Positions 33,667 through 41,699 of a stretch of DNA of 64,000 nucleotides are shown here, piece by piece. Positions within the stretch are counted from its first letter, which is position 1, and each line of letters opens with the position of its first letter. Origin of the DNA: G963668655 sp963668655 (GTDB lineage: Bacteria; Myxococcota_A; SURF-8). Location of the stretch: NCBI GenBank assembly GCA_963668655.2, contig CAXXPQ010000001.1:744001-808000 (forward strand), given 5' to 3'. The translations under genes were made by a program, and so were the position numbers. The notes below the pieces were generated by a model. That model was not told where the DNA came from. It saw only the letters and a list, made by a program, of their open reading frames with translations, and did not search any database.

Positions 33667-35169
33667 TCACTTCCGGCGGAACTCCACCAGCAGGGCGTCC
33701 ATGGGGATTTCCGGAGAGAGCTTGATGTCCTTGCGCACGGATTCGTAGCCGGGCAGCACCGCCTCCACCTCCACCTGCCGGTTCAGCGGCATGTTGTCGA
33801 ACAGTGCCGGGGAGGTCTTTTCCTGTTTCTTCATGTCCAGAAAGATCACCGCTCCGGGCGGATCGGTCTCCACGAAAATGCGCCCTTTTTCCGGAACGTA
33901 GATCCGGCTGCCCACGCTCTCTTCCATGTCGCCCACCTTGTGGGTGTAGCCGATGCCGAATCCGGCCGTCACCGCCAGCATGAGCGCGGCGAAGAGGCTC
34001 AGCAGCATCGTCCGGTGGCGACGGAAGGCCAGTTCCGCTTCCAGTTGTTCCTCCGGGTCGATGGGCTCGATGGGCCCTGCGTAGGTGGGCGGGATGCGCT
34101 CCATGGGCGTGACGTGGGTTCCGGGGCGCGATGGACGGGCGTCCGCCGCGGAGGCCGGGGAGCGGTCCTCGCCATCCGTGACTTCCGTATCGGCCTCGGC
34201 CACCTGGGTGTCGATGGTCAGAATGCCGGTGGACTGATCCGTGTTGAAACCGAAATTCTCCAGGGCCTTGGAGAGAATGCGCGAGCCGGACTCGAAATTG
34301 TACGCCCGGGTGGCTTCCTCCAGGGAATCCGTGAACTGCCGGGCGCTCTGGAAGCGCTTCAGGGGATTGACTTCCAGCGCCTTGTACAGAATAAACTCCA
34401 ATTCCGGCGGATAATTCTTGACGATGTTGGAGGGCGGCGGAATGATGCCCTCGGTGATGGCCTTGAAGATCATGAACTCCGACGGCTGCTTGGAGAAAAG
34501 CGAGCGCAGCGTGGTCAGTTCGTACAGCATGATGCCCAGCGTGAAGATATCGGAACGATGGTCCACGAATTCCTCGCGGCATTGCTCCGGCGACATGTAG
34601 GCGTAGGTTCCGCGCAGGGCGTGATAGGCTTTCTGATCGTTTTCGTAGATGGCCTTGGAGATGCCGAAGTCCAGAATCTTCACGTCCCCTTCCCGGGAGA
34701 TCATCAGGTTATGGGGGCTGAGATCCATGTGAACGATGTCCAGGGACTTTCCGTCCCGGTCGGTTTTCTTGTGCGCGTAGTGAATGCCGGTCAGGGCCTG
34801 GTTCAGCACCTCGATGCCGCAGGCGATGTTCCAGGCGTCCGGGTTTTCCTTGGCCGCGTCCAGCACCTTGTCCAGGTTCACGCCATCGATGTAATCCATG
34901 GTCATGTAGTACTGGCCCTGCTCTTTTCCGAAATCCTGGATGCGGATGATGTTCGGATGGTTCAGTTCCGCCACGATCTTGGCTTCCCGGATGAACATCT
35001 GGATGAAGTCGGGATCCTGGTAATGGTGGGGCAGAATGCGTTTCAGCGCCACCGGGGGCGTGTCCGGGGGCTGGTCCACATGGCGGGCCAGAAAGATTTC
35101 CGCCATGCCGCCGGTGGCCAGTTTTCTTTCCAGGCTGTATTTTCCGAACTGTTCCTCGGTGTGCGCCAC
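33667..35169 (-). CDS. Ser/Thr protein kinase with membrane helix and PEGA domain
   Basis: A 500-residue Hanks-type kinase. The Gly loop is at LATGGMAEIFLARH, catalytic Lys43 in VALKRIL, Glu62, the catalytic loop HMDLSPHN (147-154) with Asp149 and Asn154, DFG at 167-169 and the SPEQ segment near 193. Position 148 is Met instead of the usual Arg, so it is a non-RD kinase. A low-complexity linker (about 325-380), a single membrane helix (388-407) and an extracytoplasmic PEGA domain (about 430-487, ETDPPGAVIFLD) follow. The layout is common in Myxococcota and suits sensing of an envelope signal. It is the last gene of a minus-strand set, 15 bases after the adenosyltransferase. Confidence 0.92.
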   Translation of the reverse strand: MAHTEEQFGKYSLERKLATGGMAEIFLARHVDQPPDTPPVALKRILPHHYQDPDFIQMFIREAKIVAELNHPNIIRIQDFGKEQGQYYMTMDYIDGVNLDKVLDAAKENPDAWNIACGIEVLNQALTGIHYAHKKTDRDGKSLDIVHMDLSPHNLMISREGDVKILDFGISKAIYENDQKAYHALRGTYAYMSPEQCREEFVDHRSDIFTLGIMLYELTTLRSLFSKQPSEFMIFKAITEGIIPPPSNIVKNYPPELEFILYKALEVNPLKRFQSARQFTDSLEEATRAYNFESGSRILSKALENFGFNTDQSTGILTIDTQVAEADTEVTDGEDRSPASAADARPSRPGTHVTPMERIPPTYAGPIEPIDPEEQLEAELAFRRHRTMLLSLFAALMLAVTAGFGIGYTHKVGDMEESVGSRIYVPEKGRIFVETDPPGAVIFLDMKKQEKTSPALFDNMPLNRQVEVEAVLPGYESVRKDIKLSPEIPMDALLVEFRRK

Positions 35170-35184
35170 GACTTTCCCGCCTTT

Positions 35185-35724
35185 CTAGCGATCGATTCCG
35201 GGTCGGCTCAGAATGCCTTTTTCCTTGTAATAATGCTTCACTTCCTTCATCTCCGTCACCAGGTCCGCCGCGTCCAGAAAGGATTGCGGCGCGTGGATGC
35301 CGGTGAGGATCAGTTCCACGCCGTCGGGTTTGTTCCGGAGCACCTCTAGCACCTCCGCTTCCGGAAGCAGGCCGAAGGCCACGGTGACGTTGATCTCGTC
35401 GAGCACCACCACCTGGTGCCGGCCTTCCCGCAGAATCTCCCGGATGCGTTCCAGGCCGTTTCGGGCCCGCCGGAGGTCTTCTTCCCGGGGGGCGTCCGGG
35501 TGGACCATGCTGTCCTCGCCAAAGCGTTCGATGGTGACGGCCTCGCCCAGGCGGCTCGCGCCCTCGCATTCGCCATAGGCGATGCCTTTCATGAACTGGC
35601 CGATGAAGATCCTCAGTCCGTGGCCCGCCGCGCGCAACGCCAGCCCCAGGGCGGCGGTGGTTTTTCCCTTGCCGTCGCCGGTATAGACCTGGATGAAGCC
35701 TTTGTCCGGAAGTCCGGTCGTCAT
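35185..35724 (-). CDS. cobO: CobA/BtuR-type corrinoid adenosyltransferase
   Basis: A 179-residue P-loop enzyme of the CobA/CobO/BtuR family. It has IQVYTGDGKGKTTAALGLAL with the Walker A motif (16-23), the GQFMKG segment, a Walker B-like VVVLDEINVTVAFGLL and the LILTGIHAPQ motif typical of the family. It adenosylates cob(I)alamin or cobyrinic acid a,c-diamide. The start overlaps the stop of the receiver-domain gene (ATGA), so the two are coupled; no other cobalamin gene is beside it. The fold and mechanism are unrelated to the PduO-type enzyme at 2777-3343. Confidence 0.93.
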   Translation of the reverse strand: MTTGLPDKGFIQVYTGDGKGKTTAALGLALRAAGHGLRIFIGQFMKGIAYGECEGASRLGEAVTIERFGEDSMVHPDAPREEDLRRARNGLERIREILREGRHQVVVLDEINVTVAFGLLPEAEVLEVLRNKPDGVELILTGIHAPQSFLDAADLVTEMKEVKHYYKEKGILSRPGIDR

Positions 35725-36116
35725 GAGCGTGTCCTGTTCAGATGCATTTCGAAGGATTCCACGGCCTGATCCACCTGCTTTTCCACGACCTGGAAGGAAT
35801 CGAAGGGCTTGATGAGGAAGCCTCGCGCGCCTCCGGCCTTGGCGGCGGCGACTTTTTCGGGCGTGGCGACGGTGGTGGTCAGGATGACCTGAATCAGCGG
35901 GTTGAGCTGCCCCAGCCGTTTCATCAGCGTCGGCCCGTCCAGCCTCGGCATGTCCGTATCCGCAATGACGATTTTGTGATGACCCACGCGAATGGCCTGA
36001 AGGGCTTCCAGGCAATCCGTGAAGGTATCCACGGGATAGCCCTTCAATTCCAGGTGCTGCTTCATACGCTCCAGGGTCTGCCTGTCCTGGTCGATCATGG
36101 CGATTTTGTATTTCAT
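35721..36116 (-). CDS. Single-domain response regulator (receiver only)
   Basis: A 131-residue CheY-like receiver. Acidic residues Asp9 and Asp11 lie in MIDQDRQ, the phosphoacceptor is probably Asp53 in IADTDMP, the switch Thr is near 80-82 in VILTTTVA, and the conserved Lys102 lies in GFLIKPF. There is no output domain, so it acts by protein contact. It is coupled by overlap to the adenosyltransferase gene and lies upstream of a Ser/Thr kinase. No histidine kinase is encoded nearby. The 40-base gap to the big lipoprotein gene on the same strand may put all on one transcript. Confidence 0.9.
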   Translation of the reverse strand: MKYKIAMIDQDRQTLERMKQHLELKGYPVDTFTDCLEALQAIRVGHHKIVIADTDMPRLDGPTLMKRLGQLNPLIQVILTTTVATPEKVAAAKAGGARGFLIKPFDSFQVVEKQVDQAVESFEMHLNRTRS

Positions 36117-36156
36117 TTCATTTCGCCTGTTAACTTCCGGTGATTCCTGCCATCGC

Positions 36157-39100
36157 TCAATAGGGTTCCGTTTCCTGTTCGGGCTCTACCTCAACTTCGA
36201 AATCTCCGTCGTCCTGATCGCCATCGGGTGTCGGTTCGGTTTCCTGTTCGGGTTCGACTTCGGCTTCGGGCTCCGCTTCGGCCTCGAATTCGGGTTCGGC
36301 CTCGGGCTCTATCTCGACTTCGAAATCTCCATTGTCCTCGTCGCCGTCGGGCGTCGGTTCGATTTCCTCCTCGGCTTCCGCCTCGAATTCGATTTCGGGT
36401 TCCCGTTCAACCTCGAATTCAGCGGCGTCCCGATCGCTCTCCGGCGACAGAGAGGTTTCAATCTCGATTTCCACTTCCGGTCCGGACTCAAGCTCGGGCT
36501 CGGCCTCGGACTCCAACTCGTCTTCGGCCTCCGGTTCCTCCGCGTCCAGATCGCCATCGGGAGAAAGCTCGATTTCCGGTTCGGGCTCAAGCTCGGGCTC
36601 CCGTTCGTCTTCCGTCTCCGGCGCTTCCGCGTCCAGGTCGCCATCGGGAGAAAGCTCGGTTTCCGGTTCGGGCTCAAGCTCGGGCTCCGATTCGTCTTCC
36701 GTCTCCGGTTCTTCCGCGTCCAGGTCGCCATCGGGAGAAAGCTCGGTTTCCGGTTCGGGCTCAAGCTCGGGCTCCGATTCGTCTTCCGTCTCCGGCGCTT
36801 CCGCGTCCAGGTCGCCATCGGGAGAAAGCTCGGTTTCCGTTTCGGACTCGGACTCGGGTTCCAGTTCGTCTTCCGTCTCCGGCGCTTCCACGTCCAGATC
36901 GCCATCGGGAGGAAGCTCGGTTTCCGTTTCGGGTTCGGACTCGGACTCGGGTTCCAGTTCGTCTTCGGTCTCCGTCTCCTCCGCGTCCAGATCGCCATCG
37001 GGAGAAAGCTCGGTTTCCGCCTCGGGCTCAAGCTCGGGTTCCAACTCCGGCTCAAGTTCCGCTTCCGGTTCAAGTTCCGGTTCTTCTTCCCACTCCGGTT
37101 CCGGCTCGGGCTCCCAGTCATAGTCCCAGTCGCCGTCCGGAGAGGCGGCCTCGGGGTCGAAAAAGACGCTTTGCCTCGGCGGATACTGTCCGGTGGGCAG
37201 GCCGTAGGCCATGGCGGGCCGTCCGCTGAAACCGTCGAAGAGCAGGATCTGTTCGGAACCCGGCGTGCGGTCGGAGAGAAACAGCAGGCCGTCCGGTCCC
37301 ATGGCGACGTCGGCCAGATCCCCCCGGGCGGCAAGGCGCAGCGTCCGGTCCGGCTGTCCCGTGAAAGGATCGAGCTTCAGCAGGATGGAATAATCGCTTT
37401 CCGTGTTGGCCAGGGCGTAACCGTTCCGGTCGTCCACCACCACCAGATCCAGCAGACTGCCGCCGATTTCTCCTTCCAGGGAGACGTAGTTGAAGACTTC
37501 GTAGTCCAAAAGATCCACCTGGACCAAGCCGCCTTCGTCCTCCGCCTCGGGATCTCCCGCGCAAGTCAATACCAGCAGTTCCTCGGTCTCCAGGTACTGG
37601 ATGCGTCCGGCGGGATTGCCGCAGGGCAGCGCGATGGCGGGCGGTTCGTCTCTCGACGAAACCGGGCGGATGGCGTCCGTGTAGCGGTCCAGCACCAGCA
37701 GCCGGCCGTTTCCGCTGGGGCGGCCCTGTTCATTCAGCATTTGCAGGGTCACGAACACGTCGTCGCCCACCTGGATCATGGCGCCGGGCTCGGGGGAGCC
37801 GTCTTCGTCCGCGTAGTCCCGCAGGTCGATTTCGTTCAGAACGTCGCCGTTCTGGGGATCCACGGACAGAATGGAGGCCAGATCGGGACGGGTGACGTAG
37901 GCTTTGTGCGGATTCAGCAGGAGTACGTCGCGCAGGGCCTTTCGGTGGATGTCCACCTCGAAGCGGTGCAACTCGTCCAGGCCGTCCGCATTCCGCACGG
38001 AAATGTCCGCCGGGGCGTTGGAACCCAGAACGAAGATCCAGTTCCCGAAGGCGCGCAGTCGGGCCTCGGCAAAAGCCGCTCCGAAATCCATGTCGGTGGA
38101 GAATTCCTCTCCGTCGTAATGGATGGACGACAGTCCGCCCGCCACGCCGTTGGAACTCAGCAGCAGCGCGTCGTGGGGCGGGATGGGCGCGGGCTCCAGG
38201 TCGGGGAACTCGAAGTCGTCGTCCGCTTCTCCGTCTCCGTCCGTTTCGAGGTCCGAATCACCGCCGTCGTCGTCCGTTTCCTCGTCGCCGTCCGGCAGTC
38301 CGCAGGTGGGATCGATGTCCCAGAAATCGAGAACGCCCGTATCGCCCTCCACCAGATCCGCCACCACCAGCCGCCAGAGGCCGTTCGCCTCCATGCCGTC
38401 GAAATCGATGAAGCGGAACAGACCGCCGAGGTTCGGGCCGGTACCCGGCCGATCGGCCACCACCACCTTTCGGCCGTCGGGCGCGATCAGCGTCACCCGA
38501 AGGTCGCCGTTGTAATCGTGGGTGATTTCCAGTTCCAGGCAGACTTCCAGCACCTCGCCGCGAGACTGGATGAGGATGCCGTTGGCGATGCCCAGGGGAT
38601 CGCCGTCCGGGATCTCTGCGGGAAGATCCACCAGAGGCGGTTCGGGCGCGTCGCCTTCGTCCTGCTCCGGCGGCTCCCGGTCTTCCTCCGCGTCGTCGTC
38701 GGTTTCCGTATCCGCGTCCGGATCCAAATCCGTATCGCCGTCGGCGGGGGCGTCCTCCTCCGGTTCCGCGTCGCCGTCGGCCCACAAGGAGCAGACGCCG
38801 CCGAAACAGAAGCCGGGCAGACCGGCCTCCGTGCAGTACAAACCCTCGTTTCTGTTCGCTTTTTCGCAATAGGCCCGGCACTCCGGATAGGCGCTCTGCA
38901 AAACGTCGTAGCGGAAGCAGTCGCCGTTATCGGGGCAGGTGGGCGGGGTTACGATCTCCGGGCACGTGGCGGGCTCGGGTTCGCCCTCCGGTTCCTCGTC
39001 CAGGTCGCCGTCGATTTCGATCCGGCATTCCCCGTCCCGGCAGATTCCGGCCAGCCCGTCGGATTGACAGGCCATGCCGTTGTTTCGAACACGACCGATA

Positions 39101-39369
39101 CAGCGGTGTACGCAATCCGGTTCCGAATCGACGATCAGGTCGTAGTGCAGGCAGTCCGTGTCTTCCGGGCAGAAGGCATAATCGATCTGGCATTCCGCAT
39201 CGTTCTCGAAGGCGTCTTCTTCCCCGTCTCCGTCGGTCGGGCCGTCGATCGGATCCGTGTCCGGTCCGTCGCCGTCCGGACGTTCCCCGATGGTGCTGTC
39301 GCAGCCGACGACCAGCCAAAGAACCAGCCCGATCAGCCATAGCCGCCTTTTTCCGCCAATGATGTTCAT
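36157..39369 (-). CDS. Giant acidic repeat lipoprotein with P-domain and beta-propeller
   Basis: A 1070-residue predicted lipoprotein (lipobox VVGC, Cys23). Order of parts: an Asp/Gly linker; two Cys-rich repeats (about 55-220, each with a CxDxDC-like start and ending G-x-C); a second acidic linker; a proprotein-convertase P-domain (about 245-360, LEVCLELEITHDYNGDLRV and LIAPDGRKVVV); a YncE/NHL-like beta-propeller (about 395-740); and a tail of 330 residues made of near-identical blocks ETELSPDGDLDAEAPETED plus SEPELEPEP. The tail is encoded by 87-bp tandem repeats and is extremely acidic. P-domains normally follow subtilisin-type proteases; none is present. The start at 39369 has GGGAGAACGG before it. 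Surface adhesion or a long stalk is inference. Confidence 0.85.
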   Translation of the reverse strand: MNIIGGKRRLWLIGLVLWLVVGCDSTIGERPDGDGPDTDPIDGPTDGDGEEDAFENDAECQIDYAFCPEDTDCLHYDLIVDSEPDCVHRCIGRVRNNGMACQSDGLAGICRDGECRIEIDGDLDEEPEGEPEPATCPEIVTPPTCPDNGDCFRYDVLQSAYPECRAYCEKANRNEGLYCTEAGLPGFCFGGVCSLWADGDAEPEEDAPADGDTDLDPDADTETDDDAEEDREPPEQDEGDAPEPPLVDLPAEIPDGDPLGIANGILIQSRGEVLEVCLELEITHDYNGDLRVTLIAPDGRKVVVADRPGTGPNLGGLFRFIDFDGMEANGLWRLVVADLVEGDTGVLDFWDIDPTCGLPDGDEETDDDGGDSDLETDGDGEADDDFEFPDLEPAPIPPHDALLLSSNGVAGGLSSIHYDGEEFSTDMDFGAAFAEARLRAFGNWIFVLGSNAPADISVRNADGLDELHRFEVDIHRKALRDVLLLNPHKAYVTRPDLASILSVDPQNGDVLNEIDLRDYADEDGSPEPGAMIQVGDDVFVTLQMLNEQGRPSGNGRLLVLDRYTDAIRPVSSRDEPPAIALPCGNPAGRIQYLETEELLVLTCAGDPEAEDEGGLVQVDLLDYEVFNYVSLEGEIGGSLLDLVVVDDRNGYALANTESDYSILLKLDPFTGQPDRTLRLAARGDLADVAMGPDGLLFLSDRTPGSEQILLFDGFSGRPAMAYGLPTGQYPPRQSVFFDPEAASPDGDWDYDWEPEPEPEWEEEPELEPEAELEPELEPELEPEAETELSPDGDLDAEETETEDELEPESESEPETETELPPDGDLDVEAPETEDELEPESESETETELSPDGDLDAEAPETEDESEPELEPEPETELSPDGDLDAEEPETEDESEPELEPEPETELSPDGDLDAEAPETEDEREPELEPEPEIELSPDGDLDAEEPEAEDELESEAEPELESGPEVEIEIETSLSPESDRDAAEFEVEREPEIEFEAEAEEEIEPTPDGDEDNGDFEVEIEPEAEPEFEAEAEPEAEVEPEQETEPTPDGDQDDGDFEVEVEPEQETEPY
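36547..37074. repeat. Tandem 87-bp repeats inside the giant lipoprotein gene
   Basis: Unit boundaries marked by CAG(A/G)TCGCCATCGGGAG occur at 36547, 36634, 36721, 36808, 36895 and 36988: four exact 87-bp steps, a fifth of 87 and one of 93. Units at 36634-36895 are almost identical. The period is a multiple of three, so copy number can change without breaking the frame. Confidence 0.9.
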
Positions 39370-39679
39370 CCGTTCTCCCGATTCGTTTGCGTCCGCCGTT
39401 TCCGGATGCCGTCGATTGAAAATGTGAAGCGACGCTTCCCAACGATCCTTCAATATAAAATTTCCGACAAGCCAGGTCAAGGGATTTGCCGCCCCTTTTC
39501 CGACGCTTCCGGCCGGGCCCATGGCGAGCCTCGCGGCGGTGAAACCGCGCATGCGAATCGCCGCCTGAAAACGGGATTCGGATACGGACTTGCCCTCCGG
39601 GGCGCGATCTGCTAAGACCGGATGCCGGGGCGATGCCATCGCTGGTTCGGCGCTCAATTTACGGAAGGTGGAAAGCATC
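39370..39679. other. Divergent intergenic region, giant lipoprotein / YchF-like gene
   Basis: 310 bases. It contains the promoter of the lipoprotein (39452-39480). For the plus-strand NTPase only a ribosome site (GGAAGGTGGAAAG, before 39680) is clear. No RNA or protein gene was recognised. Confidence 0.5.
39452..39480 (-). promoter_or_regulatory. Sigma70-like promoter of the giant lipoprotein
   Basis: On the minus strand TTGACC and TATATT are separated by 17 bases; the leader would be about 75 bases. This is one of the best promoter matches in the window. Confidence 0.75.
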
Positions 39680-40729
39680 ATGAAAGTGGATATCGTTGGA
39701 TTTCGCGGGGCGGGAAAGACCTCCGTGTTCAACGCCCTGACCGGCCTGCGGGCCGAGGTGGGCGGCTACCACGGGGAAGACACCAAGAATCTGGGCAACA
39801 TCAAGGTGCCGGACAAGCGCCTGAAGGCCATGGCGGACAAGATCCAGCCGAAGAAACTGACCTACGCGGAAATCGTCTTTTCGGATCTCGCGGCGGTGAA
39901 TCCCGCCGAGGGCAAGGGCTTCGTCCCCGTGATCCTGGCCGAGATGCGCGCGGCGGAGGCCCTGGTTCACGTGGTTCGGGGGTTCGAGAACCCGGCCTTG
40001 TCCGAGGACGCCGAGCCCATGCGGGATATGCGGGCCTTCGAATCGGAAATGGTCCTGGCGGATCTCATCGTGGCGGAAAACCGCCTGGGACGTCTGAAAA
40101 AGGAAGGCAAGAAATCCAAGGAGCGCGAATACCTGGAGAAAATCCAGGCGCACCTGGAAGAGGATCTTCCCCTGCGTCTGCTGGAACTGGAAGAGGGCGC
40201 CTGGCCCGGACTGGCGGGCTTCGGCTTTCTTTCACGCAAGCCCTGCATGGTGCTTTTGAACGTCGCCGAGGACCGCGCCGCCGAACCCGTGCCGGAGGAG
40301 ATTTCGGCCTACGCCGAAACGCGGGGGTTACGCGTGTTGGCGGTCTCGGGGCAGGTGGAAATGGAACTGGGCGACCTGGACGAGGAAGAGGGGCTGGAGT
40401 ATCTGCGTTCTCTCGGCCTGGAGGAACCGGCCAAGGATCGTTTCATTCGGGACGTATACGCCATGCTGGACCTGATCTCCTTTTTCACGGCCGGGCCGGA
40501 CGAAGTGCGCGCCTGGACCATTCGCAACGGAACCGTGGCCAGAAAGGCGGCGGGAAAGATTCATTCCGACATCGAGCGCGGTTTCATCCGCGCGGAGGTG
40601 ATGCAGTGGCCGGACATGGTGGAGCTGGGCAGCGACGCCAAATGCCGGGAGGCCGGAAAGATGCGCCTGGAAGGCAAGGAATACCTGCCGAAGGACGGCG
40701 AAGTGATCCATTTCCGGTTCAACGTTTGA
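39680..40729 (+). CDS. Divergent YchF/Obg-like NTPase
   Basis: A 349-residue relative of the YchF (Obg-like ATPase) family. The P-loop is GFRGAGKTSVFNALTG (G1). The ATP-type specificity motif NVAE (NxxE) is present in PCMVLLNVAED, and the C-terminal TGS/DUF933 domain is clear (LISFFTAGPDEVRAWTIRNG and FIRAEVMQW). Unlike true YchF, the G3 region reads FSDLAAVNPAEGKGF instead of DxxGL with the GASxGEGLGN loop, and the protein is about 14 residues shorter. It may be a specialised paralogue. The start at 39680 begins exactly at the first beta strand. It lies just upstream of a FabK-like gene (25-base gap). Confidence 0.85.
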   Translation: MKVDIVGFRGAGKTSVFNALTGLRAEVGGYHGEDTKNLGNIKVPDKRLKAMADKIQPKKLTYAEIVFSDLAAVNPAEGKGFVPVILAEMRAAEALVHVVRGFENPALSEDAEPMRDMRAFESEMVLADLIVAENRLGRLKKEGKKSKEREYLEKIQAHLEEDLPLRLLELEEGAWPGLAGFGFLSRKPCMVLLNVAEDRAAEPVPEEISAYAETRGLRVLAVSGQVEMELGDLDEEEGLEYLRSLGLEEPAKDRFIRDVYAMLDLISFFTAGPDEVRAWTIRNGTVARKAAGKIHSDIERGFIRAEVMQWPDMVELGSDAKCREAGKMRLEGKEYLPKDGEVIHFRFNV

Positions 40730-40754
40730 TTCGTTTCTCTTTGGGAGGACACCC

Positions 40755-41699
40755 ATGAAAAAAACGCGCGTCTGCGACCTGTTCGGGATCGAGTATCCCA
40801 TCGTTCAAGGCGGGATGATCTGGGTTTCCGGCGGCAAACTGGCGGCGGCCGTCTCCGAGGCCGGGGCGCTGGGGCTGATCGGCGCGGGTTCCATGGACGC
40901 CGACCTGTTGCGCCGCCACATCCGCAAGGCGAAGACGCTCACCGAAAAACCCTTCGGGGTGAACCTTCCCATTTTTCAGCCGCACGCGGAAAGCATGATT
41001 CCGGTGATTCTGGAAGAAGGCGTGCGCATCGTGTTCACCTCCGGGGGCTCGCCGAAGAAATACACCCGGACGTTCAAGGACGCCGGGGCGCGGGTGGCGC
41101 ATGTGACCAGCACGCCCGAACTGGCCGTGAAATGCGCGGACGCGGGTGTGGACGCCGTGGTGGTGGAAGGCTTCGAGGCCGGCGGCCACAACGGACGGGA
41201 CGAACTGACGACCTTTACACTGGTTCCCCGGACGGCGGACCTGGTGGACATTCCGGTGATCGCGGCCGGAGGGATCGGGGACGGACGGGGCGTGGCCGCC
41301 GCCATGGCTCTGGGCGCGGAAGGCGTCCAGGTAGGCAGCCGTTTCGTCTGCGCCCGGGAGGCCAGCGCCCATCCGGCGTTTCAGAACGAAGTGCTGAAGG
41401 CCCGGGGGGACGATACCTTCCTGGTGTTGAAATCGTTGATTCCGGTGCGCCTGATCCGCAACGCCTTTCGCCTTCGGGTGGAAGAGGCGGAACGGGCGGG
41501 CGCGGACCGGGAGACGCTTTCCGGCCTGCTGGGCCGGGGGCGCAGCCGCCTGGGCATGTTGGAGGGAAATATCGAGGAGGGAGAACTTGAAATCGGGCAA
41601 GTGGCCGGATTGATTCATGAAATCCAACCCGCCGCCCGCATCGTCAACGATCTGGTGAGCGGAGCCCGAAAGGCGATGGAATCGCTTTGCGCGCCTTGA
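40755..41699 (+). CDS. FMN-dependent FabK/nitronate monooxygenase-family protein
   Basis: A 314-residue TIM-barrel flavoprotein. It has YPIVQGGMIWVSGGKLAAAVS, FGVNLPIF, the VVVEGFEAGGHNGRDE motif whose His is the usual active-site residue, and AAGGIGDGRGVAAAMALGAEGVQVGSRF that binds FMN phosphate (split in reality over residues 168-200). The family includes 2-nitropropane dioxygenase-type nitronate monooxygenases and the enoyl-ACP reductase FabK. The EGxEAGGH pattern is closer to FabK, but no fatty-acid gene is adjacent. GGGAGGACACCC precedes the ATG. The exact reaction is not assigned. Confidence 0.85.
   Translation: MKKTRVCDLFGIEYPIVQGGMIWVSGGKLAAAVSEAGALGLIGAGSMDADLLRRHIRKAKTLTEKPFGVNLPIFQPHAESMIPVILEEGVRIVFTSGGSPKKYTRTFKDAGARVAHVTSTPELAVKCADAGVDAVVVEGFEAGGHNGRDELTTFTLVPRTADLVDIPVIAAGGIGDGRGVAAAMALGAEGVQVGSRFVCAREASAHPAFQNEVLKARGDDTFLVLKSLIPVRLIRNAFRLRVEEAERAGADRETLSGLLGRGRSRLGMLEGNIEEGELEIGQVAGLIHEIQPAARIVNDLVSGARKAMESLCAP

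Noticed and set aside
36540..37080. Possible CRISPR array from evenly spaced repeats
   Set aside because: The whole 87-bp unit is conserved with no unique spacers, it encodes an in-frame protein repeat, and no cas gene is present.
36097..39342. Plus-strand open frame of 1081 codons opposite the giant lipoprotein
   Set aside because: It is the complement of Glu/Pro/Asp repeats and reads as Phe/Arg/Leu/Gly repeats. The minus strand has a promoter, ribosome site, lipobox and recognisable domains.
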